Shown: positions 23,255-28,670 of the stretch, piece by piece
Numbering within the stretch: position 1 is the stretch's first letter
Layout: each line of letters begins with the position of its first letter
NCBI RefSeq assembly: GCF_003459245.1
Contig: NZ_QRVG01000026.1
Span: 1 to 28,670 of the forward strand
Direction: 5' to 3'
From: Collinsella sp. AF23-2
GTDB taxonomy: Bacteria; Actinomycetota; Coriobacteriia; Coriobacteriales; Coriobacteriaceae
DNA length: 28,670 bases
Notes under the pieces: generated by a model
What the model was told of the DNA's origin: nothing
The model's input: the letters and a program-made list of their open reading frames with translations, nothing else
Databases searched by the model: none
Position numbers and translations under genes: made by a program

Positions 23255-23949
23255 AACGCGCCTTTATGTCCGAGCTCGTCATCGTTCGCACGCTTATCCC
23301 GAGTATCGTGGGCGTCGGCCTGTTCATATTCATCGCGCTGACTCTCGCCAACGCATCGGATGGTGATTCCGGCATGAGTGCCGGCGCCTGTGCAGTCAGC
23401 GCCATGTCGCCCATCATGGTCATGAGCTCGCTGGCCGGCTTCGACAATCAAAACGGATGGGAGCGCTATCGGGCAACGCTGCCCATCTCGCGCAAAGACA
23501 TCATCTGCGCACGTTACCTGTGTATCGTTGCCTTCTCGGCCATCATGGCATGTGCGGCTGCACTGTTGAACATCGTCACCATCCCAATCTTCAATAACGC
23601 AGGTATTCCTTCGACGGGACAGGCCGTATTTGAGATCGCAATTGCCTCGGCAGCCTCGATGCTCATCTCCCTCATGATGGTGTTTTTGGCGCAGCCGCTG
23701 TTCTTTCGTTTTGGACACATGGAGGCGCTGCGCCTGTCCGTTGGTCTGTTTGCCTTGCTCGGATGCCTTGCCATGGCCACGCTGAGCTCCTCCAACCCCA
23801 TCAGCAACTGGCTCATGTCGATTGCCGGGGCAAATCCCGATCCCGCCGTTCTGGGCTGTCTGTGCGCAGGAATTGCCGTGCTGGCCCTCGCGCTATGCGC
23901 AATCAGCTGCACCGTCAGCACCAAGGTTTATCGAGTACACGACCTGTAG
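23251..23949 (+). CDS. ABC-2 type transporter permease
   Basis: The product is 232 residues from the ATG at 23251, overlapping the ATPase stop by four bases (ATGA). Six hydrophobic segments are visible (LIPSIVGVGLFIFIALTLAN, MSPIMVMSSLAGF, CIVAFSAIMACAAALLNIV, ASAASMLISLMMVFLAQPLF, LSVGLFALLGCLAMATL, CLCAGIAVLALALCAISCTV). The cytosolic stretch NQNGWERYRATLPISRKDII is the coupling region typical of ABC-2 permeases in GntR-linked operons. The protein is the membrane channel of the exporter, with the ATPase as its engine. The substrate is unknown; such units often protect against peptide antibiotics. Confidence 0.88.
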   Translation: MKRAFMSELVIVRTLIPSIVGVGLFIFIALTLANASDGDSGMSAGACAVSAMSPIMVMSSLAGFDNQNGWERYRATLPISRKDIICARYLCIVAFSAIMACAAALLNIVTIPIFNNAGIPSTGQAVFEIAIASAASMLISLMMVFLAQPLFFRFGHMEALRLSVGLFALLGCLAMATLSSSNPISNWLMSIAGANPDPAVLGCLCAGIAVLALALCAISCTVSTKVYRVHDL

Positions 23950-24035
23950 GCACGCGAGTCTCAATCCACGAAGGACGCGATCGCCCCCGCCGCAAATCCG
24001 TGACAAATGGCATATCCCCGGCACGCGCTATCGTG

Positions 24036-25337
24036 CTACTTGCGCAGCGGCTTGGGCAGCGGAATGCCTGCCGCGATGACGGCGGCGATGATCATGCAGA
24101 CAATGCCCTTGAGCGGGAAGCACATGAGCAGCAGGCCCACGACCATGACGGGCTGACGCATGACGGCACCCATCGTCGAGGCGGTACAGACGGCGACGCA
24201 AAAGACCGGATCGGCGCCCGTAAGGACGGCAAGGCCGTAGCCCAGGCTCACGCCCGAGAAGATAACGGGGAAGAAGTGACCGCCGCGCCAGCCCAGGTTG
24301 ATGAGGGCGGGCGTCAGCATGGCCTTGATAAGACCAGTTGCAATGAGCACACCGGCGGGAATGGTCATATAGGTCTCCATGAGCACGTCGGCCTGCGTCT
24401 CGCCAGCAAACATGGTGTAGGGCAGGACCGTGCCGCAGATAGCGAGCGCCAAACCGGCCAGCATGGCCTTGACGACAGGGCGCTCCCCTATGGCGTGGGC
24501 CAACGCCTCGCTCGCGTGCTCCGAGACAAAGTACAGCCAGCCACAGGCCGTGCCGACGAGCGCCAGGGGAATAAGCCAAGCAAGCTCGAGGTTGCCCACC
24601 TGCGCGGCCTCGAACCTCGGCATACCCATGCCGCCGCCCACAAGCTGGCCAAGCAGCAGGTAGGTGCCCAAACCGCCAGCGATCGCGATACCGTAGACCA
24701 CGGTCTTTTGCGCCTTGGGAAGCTTGATGGTGATCTCGTCAGACGCGGACTCATCGTCATTGGCACCCTGACCGTCAGCACTTCCGGCGAGCGGCGCCAC
24801 AAAGCCAAACACGGGCGCGGTAAAGAGCGCCGTCAGGGCAGCCTGGGTGCCCAGCAGCGTGAGCTCCCTAAACTCAGCTCCAAAGCGACGCATGCGATCG
24901 CCGACCCAGCTGCACAGTCCCGCGATAACGCCGGTCAGGCCGGCCTCCGGTCCAATACTTCCGCCAAACAGCAACGGCAGCAGCGCCGCAATCGACAGCT
25001 TGCCCAGATTGTCGTACGGGTAGCGACCGTCTTGCTTGACCTTGGTCATGACCTGGTTGAGGTCGTCGGTCTTGGCGCCCGTCATCTTTTCGTACAGGCC
25101 AATCACCAAGCCGCCCAGCAGGCAGACAAAAAACGGGTACGGCAAAAAGCCAAACGGACCGCTGGCGAGTTCGGGCGAAGAGGCACCCAGCATATGCGGG
25201 ACCTCGGTCCACAAATAATCAATGCCGTGCTCCATCGCAAAGAAGAATAGCCAGACTGCAGCACCCGCGAGTGCACCGGTCACGGCAACGCTGACCAAAA
25301 ACAGCGCGCGGTTTGTGGGTTTGGCAAGGTTATCCAT
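24036..25337 (-). CDS. CLC-family ion transport protein, YfeO-like
   Basis: The product is 433 residues from the ATG at 25337, with GGGAGGACCC upstream. It has about ten to twelve hydrophobic helices. CLC marks are FGGSIGPEAGLTGVIAGLCS and GWRGGHFFPVIFSGVSLGYG (the GxFxP-type anion site). These match E. coli YfeO (GPEHP and GFRGGRIFP) better than classical ClC-ec1. The gating glutamate of the GREGP motif is replaced by Ile (GSIGP), while a Glu follows the Pro. A charged loop of ~25 residues (SADGQGANDDESASDEITIK) joins the two halves. The transported ion (Cl-, F- or another) cannot be inferred. It has its own leader and stands apart from neighbours. Confidence 0.88.
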   Translation of the reverse strand: MDNLAKPTNRALFLVSVAVTGALAGAAVWLFFFAMEHGIDYLWTEVPHMLGASSPELASGPFGFLPYPFFVCLLGGLVIGLYEKMTGAKTDDLNQVMTKVKQDGRYPYDNLGKLSIAALLPLLFGGSIGPEAGLTGVIAGLCSWVGDRMRRFGAEFRELTLLGTQAALTALFTAPVFGFVAPLAGSADGQGANDDESASDEITIKLPKAQKTVVYGIAIAGGLGTYLLLGQLVGGGMGMPRFEAAQVGNLELAWLIPLALVGTACGWLYFVSEHASEALAHAIGERPVVKAMLAGLALAICGTVLPYTMFAGETQADVLMETYMTIPAGVLIATGLIKAMLTPALINLGWRGGHFFPVIFSGVSLGYGLAVLTGADPVFCVAVCTASTMGAVMRQPVMVVGLLLMCFPLKGIVCMIIAAVIAAGIPLPKPLRK

Positions 25338-25462
25338 CGGGTCCTCCCGTGGTCAAAATCGACAAAGATACGTTTTATTGTAGAGCGAGCGTTGCCCGAA
25401 CGAGCCAACCGTCTGCACCGCAAACGGCACCATTGGGAGTCATAGTGGGGCAGGCTCAAGAC

Positions 25463-25996
25463 TCATCCATTAATAATCGAGGCAATCTCGCGCAAATCGT
25501 CGGCAAAGTAGATGCCGTGCTGGCGCTGCGGGCTCGAAAGTCCTTTATCAATCATGTGCTCGAGCAGCGCCTTAAGATCGTTGTAGTAGCCCCCGAGGTT
25601 GCACAGGATGCACGGCGCACTCAAGTGCCCCAACGACACGGCGGACATGACCTCGGCAATCTCCTCGAGCGTGCCCGTACCGCCCGGGAAAGCGATGAAC
25701 GCGTCGCCGAGCTCGATCATCTTGGCCTTACGCTCGGCCATGTCACTCGTCACGATGAGGTCGTCAATACCGTCGTGTTGAAACTCTGCCTCGATAAAAA
25801 AGCTCGGCTCAACACCCGTCACGTGTCCACCCGCCTCGAGCACGCTATCGGCAAGCGCGCCCATCAGGCCCGACTTGGAGCCGCCGTATACCAGCGCGTG
25901 GCCGTTGGAGCCAATCCACGTGCCGAGCTCTCGCACTGCAGGCAGAAACGCCGGGTCGTTGCCGACGCTCGCGCCCAGGTACACCGTGATGTTCAT
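25463..25996 (-). CDS. LOG family protein (TIGR00730, nucleoside 5'-monophosphate phosphoribohydrolase)
   Basis: The product is 177 residues from the ATG at 25996, with GAGGGGG nine bases upstream; a TTG six bases earlier is a weaker start. The family signature is complete: VYGGSKSGLMGALADSVLEAG near the N-terminus and the catalytic PGGxGTxxE motif in IAFPGGTGTLEEIAEV. ERKAKMIELGDAF, with the conserved R/K..M, precedes it. LOG enzymes cleave the base from cytokinin-type or ordinary nucleoside monophosphates; the bacterial physiological role is often unclear. Length is normal (180-190). The K+ channel gene ends 36 bases before this start in the same direction, so they may be cotranscribed. Confidence 0.92.
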   Translation of the reverse strand: MNITVYLGASVGNDPAFLPAVRELGTWIGSNGHALVYGGSKSGLMGALADSVLEAGGHVTGVEPSFFIEAEFQHDGIDDLIVTSDMAERKAKMIELGDAFIAFPGGTGTLEEIAEVMSAVSLGHLSAPCILCNLGGYYNDLKALLEHMIDKGLSSPQRQHGIYFADDLREIASIING

Positions 25997-26032
25997 ATGC
26001 AATCCCCCTCGTCGTGACGCGCGGCACCCGTT

Positions 26033-26458
26033 CTATCGTTGCCGGCGACGGTACTCGCGCACGCGGCGCGACAGGTCAGCGAGCTCGTCACGATCGAGCT
26101 CTTCCAAATGCTCAAGATCGTCCATAAAGCGCGCCATGGTGTCCTTTTGGCGCATCTTGATGAGCGTATTGCAGTAGTTCACCGCCACGCCCGTGAGCAT
26201 GGCGATGTAGAAGATGCTGATGACGCTCAAAACGACAGTGATAGCGCGGGCAACCGGCGTCTCGGCCGGGATATCGCCAAAGCCGATGGTCGATACGGTT
26301 TCAAAGCTAAACCAGAGGCCGTCGCCAAACGTAAGGGTCGTGGGCTCGGACAGCCAGACGGCCGTCGAGCACAGCAGATAGAAGACGAGAAACAGGCCCG
26401 TGATGCGCGCAAAGCCAGCCTGGCGCAAAACATCGGCAAGCGTCCTCAACTTGTTCAT
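26033..26458 (-). CDS. two-transmembrane potassium channel
   Basis: The product is 141 residues from the ATG at 26458, with AAAAGGGG five bases upstream; the longer frame from 26509 lacks a binding site. TM1 is ITGLFLVFYLLCSTAVWL, the pore helix and selectivity filter are FSFETVSTIGFGDIPAETP (TIGFGD, the K+ filter), and TM2 is ITVVLSVISIFYIAMLTGVA. The C-terminus is a charged helix (ARFMDDLEHLEELDRDELAD) likely to form a coiled coil that helps tetramer formation. No RCK domain is present. Similar KcsA-like channels are common. It probably forms an operon with the LOG gene. Confidence 0.9.
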   Translation of the reverse strand: MNKLRTLADVLRQAGFARITGLFLVFYLLCSTAVWLSEPTTLTFGDGLWFSFETVSTIGFGDIPAETPVARAITVVLSVISIFYIAMLTGVAVNYCNTLIKMRQKDTMARFMDDLEHLEELDRDELADLSRRVREYRRRQR

Positions 26459-26511
26459 CGCGACCCCTTTTCCCAGACGCCCAATCACATTCGCTCGGTA
26501 TTGTCCCACAA

Positions 26512-26569
26512 CCGGCAGTTGGGGACGTTCCTTTTGTGCCGGCAGAAAGGGACTGTCCCCAAGTGCCGG
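26512..26569. repeat. hairpin with TTGGGGACGTTC arm in a divergent region
   Basis: CCGGCAGTTGGGGAC on the left and GTCCCCAAGTGCCGG on the right pair with one mismatch (26512-26526 with 26555-26569). Inside, GTTCC and GGGAC/AAAGG continue imperfectly. It lies between the divergent K+ channel and sensor kinase genes and resembles the element at 14245-14306. Confidence 0.6.
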
Positions 26570-26656
26570 GCGGGACCGTTTAGCGGCTCAGCTGCCGACT
26601 AAGCATGCTGAGCTGGTATCCTTATGCGAAACTGTCTCAACTCGATAGGATTTCAT

Positions 26657-28670
26657 GTGAAACCTTCCGCCGTCCTTCGCTTAGCCCTACGCCGCACCCT
26701 GGCTGTCGCGCTTGCCGCACTCACCGTGCTGAGCGCCGTCATGCCTGCCCCCGCCTTTGCCGCCGACTCCGACCAGCAGGTCAAGACGGTCCGCGTTGGC
26801 TGGCTCGTCAACAACAAAGGCTTCCAGGAAGGCACGCCGGGCGAGCGCCTCTCGGGATGGGGCTACGAGTACCTCCAGACCCTCTCGTATTACACAAAGG
26901 GCTGGCAATACGAATACGTTAGCGGCACCTTCTCCGAGCTTATGGACATGCTCGAGGCAGGCGAAATCGACCTCATGCCCAACATCTCGTATTCGGCAGA
27001 ACGCGAGCAGAAGCTGCTCTTTTCCTCAAATCCCGAGGGCACCGAGCGCTACTATATCTACGCCAGGCCCGACCGCGACGATCTGGCCAAGGGTGACCCT
27101 CAGGCGCTCCAAGGCCTCACCATCGGCTGCAACTCTGGCGTTATGCAAACTATCGTCGGCCAGCAGTGGCTCGCCAACGAAGACGTTACCTGCACCTATA
27201 AAGAAATCGACACCGGCAGCGCCCTCTTTGAGGCGCTTGCAGACGGCGAGGTCGACGCCGTCATCATGAACGACACCATTTCGTCGCCCGATGCGTCACC
27301 CATGTTCTACGTAGGCTCGAGCGACTACTTTTTTGCCGTTCCTAAAAGCCGCCCTGACCTGATGAACGACATCAACGCCGCCATGACGACCATCGCCCGC
27401 GATAACCCGCGCTATAACGAGGAAGTCAAATCGAGTTACTCGACCCAAAACAGTGGCTCGTCATCGCTCACCGGCACCGAGACCACCTGGCTCAAAGAAA
27501 ACGGCAATACCATCACGCTCGGCTATCTTAAAAACCAACTTCCCTACTGTACGCAAAATGACGACGGCGAGATGGAAGGGTCGCTCGCCTCGCTTGCAAC
27601 GACGTTGCACGACAAGTTTGACATTACGGTCAAAACAATCGCACTCTCGAACAACAAGCAAATGATCAAAGCCCTTTCCAACGGAACCATCGATGTCGCC
27701 CTACCGTTGTTTCGCGACTACTGGCTCGCCGAGCAGACAGGGGTCATCCAGTCAAACTCGATGGGAACGGTTTCGCTGACCGCCATTCACAGTGGCAAAA
27801 ACCTGAACAGCGACCTTAAGAACATCGCTTGTACAAAGAGCACAATCGTTAACCGTTTTGAGCTCGAAAGTCTCTTTCCGAACGCAACGGTAACCGAGTA
27901 TTCGAATGACGGCGAGGTGCTCAAAGCCCTCAATGAGGGGAAGGCACGTTGCATCATTGTCCCCAGCACGCGCCTGGAAACTCTCCGCGACATCTACGAC
28001 ATCGAGGATTTCGAAACACAGGAACTCACCAACACGGCGCAACTATCGTGTTTAATTTCGCGCGGCAAGCCCGAGCTGCTGGGAATCATCAATAAGGGCA
28101 TCGTCAATGCAGGTGAATCGCTCTCTGCAAACAGCTATTTCCCCACATCGTACTCGGCGCAAGAATCGGATGCGTTCCGACTTCTCTACCGCAACCGCAT
28201 CGTCATTGCGGCAGTCGTCATCTGCATTTTGCTCACCGGCATCGTCATCCTTGTCTGGTCGCTTTACCGCGCACAGGAGGAACGGCAGAAAGCCGATGCC
28301 GCCAATGCCGCCAAAACCGCTTTCCTCACGCGCATGAGCCACGACATCCGCACGCCGCTCAACGGCATCCTGGGCCTTATCGAAATTGAGGAATTGAGAG
28401 AAGGCGACATGCAGGTCGCCCGCGAAAGCCGCGCCAAGGCGCGCGTTGCCGCCAATCACCTGCTGTCACTGATTAACGACATCCTCGAGATGGGCAGGAT
28501 CGAGGAGCGCAAAGTGACGCTCGAGCACGAATCATTCAACCTTAAAGAGCTGTGCGACAATGCGCTCGTACTGTGCAAGCTCCGCGCATCGGACCGCGGC
28601 ATAACCATGCTCGACACCAGCGAGCCCTACGCTCATATGACCCAATCCGCTGTCAAGAGCCACAATGGCC
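26657..28670 (+). CDS. two-sensor-domain hybrid-type histidine kinase (3' partial)
   Basis: The frame is open from a GTG at 26657 (TAGGA six bases upstream; the ATG at 26655 meets a TGA at once) to the window edge, at least 671 residues. Residues 1-35 are a signal peptide (RRTLAVALAALTVLSAV, APAFA cleavage). Two tandem periplasmic-binding-protein folds (SBP_bac_3 type) follow: ~45-260 (VRVGWLVNNKGFQ; DLMPNISYSAEREQKLLFS) and ~283-505 (ITLGYLKNQLPYC; TIDVALPLFRDYW). One membrane helix lies at ~515-537 (IVIAAVVICILLTGIVILVW). HisKA begins at ~560 with FLTRMSHDIRTPLNGILGL, so the phosphorylated His is ~562. The ATPase and any receiver or HPt domains lie outside. The layout resembles BvgS/EvgS sensors, which read extracellular small molecules. 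Confidence 0.92.
   Translation, partial: MKPSAVLRLALRRTLAVALAALTVLSAVMPAPAFAADSDQQVKTVRVGWLVNNKGFQEGTPGERLSGWGYEYLQTLSYYTKGWQYEYVSGTFSELMDMLEAGEIDLMPNISYSAEREQKLLFSSNPEGTERYYIYARPDRDDLAKGDPQALQGLTIGCNSGVMQTIVGQQWLANEDVTCTYKEIDTGSALFEALADGEVDAVIMNDTISSPDASPMFYVGSSDYFFAVPKSRPDLMNDINAAMTTIARDNPRYNEEVKSSYSTQNSGSSSLTGTETTWLKENGNTITLGYLKNQLPYCTQNDDGEMEGSLASLATTLHDKFDITVKTIALSNNKQMIKALSNGTIDVALPLFRDYWLAEQTGVIQSNSMGTVSLTAIHSGKNLNSDLKNIACTKSTIVNRFELESLFPNATVTEYSNDGEVLKALNEGKARCIIVPSTRLETLRDIYDIEDFETQELTNTAQLSCLISRGKPELLGIINKGIVNAGESLSANSYFPTSYSAQESDAFRLLYRNRIVIAAVVICILLTGIVILVWSLYRAQEERQKADAANAAKTAFLTRMSHDIRTPLNGILGLIEIEELREGDMQVARESRAKARVAANHLLSLINDILEMGRIEERKVTLEHESFNLKELCDNALVLCKLRASDRGITMLDTSEPYAHMTQSAVKSHNG

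Noticed and set aside
23763..25250. 495-codon plus-strand frame across the ABC permease end and the CLC gene
   Set aside because: It overlaps two recognised membrane protein genes, and its product is a highly charged, repetitive antisense translation.

Overview
The window is chromosomal DNA of a GC-rich, gene-dense bacterium. Gene style, frequent AAGGAG-type ribosome binding sites and recurrent intergenic hairpins with a GTCCC core suggest a gut actinobacterium of the class Coriobacteriia, most likely Collinsella or a close relative. This is inference from recognised proteins and sequence style; no database search was possible. I see no rRNA, tRNA, CRISPR array, prophage or intact insertion sequence.

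Layout. Bases 1-873 hold the end of a PAS protein with a degenerate GGDEF domain. Bases 874-1813 are a poorer-coding, AT-richer patch with a DUF3784-like small membrane protein and a decayed IS30-type transposase start. Bases 1814-4713 (+) hold a flavodoxin-like reductase, a cysteine-less ArsC/Spx-fold protein, a CobW-type metallochaperone GTPase and the tRNA methyltransferase TrmL. Bases 4743-10464 (-) hold a UvrA paralogue without the UvrB-binding domain, overlapped by an AAA ATPase gene, and an EF-G/Tet(M)-like translational GTPase. Bases 10771-14190 hold a GNAT acetyltransferase, a small CxxC protein, RsmJ, a 47-residue membrane protein (12469-12612), a four-helix membrane protein and RlmA. 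Bases 14369-18520 hold a MATE exporter, a divergent LysR/EamA pair and uracil-DNA glycosylase. Bases 18571-21753 (-) hold an SDR oxidoreductase, a VUT/YhhQ-type transporter with a preQ1-riboswitch-like leader, and release factor 3. Bases 21969-23949 (+) form a YtrA-type GntR/ABC operon with a palindromic operator on its promoter. Bases 24036-26458 (-) hold a YfeO-like CLC protein, a LOG-family enzyme and a two-helix K+ channel. From 26657 to the end runs a two-sensor-domain histidine kinase, cut off by the window edge.

Themes. Several genes act on RNA or translation (trmL, rsmJ, rlmA, prfC, the EF-G-like GTPase). The VUT-SDR pair looks like one operon under a queuosine-precursor-sensing leader. 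The UvrA-like gene and the AAA ATPase are translationally coupled and sit behind three exact-register 10-bp repeats, so they are probably one regulated unit. A family of intergenic hairpins shares a GGGAC/GTCCC core but has different stems. Some lie at gene 3' ends, two of these containing the gene's stop codon, and others lie between divergent genes. The most noteworthy items are the riboswitch candidate, the AAA-UvrA unit with its operator array, the hairpin family and the unlisted 47-residue protein.
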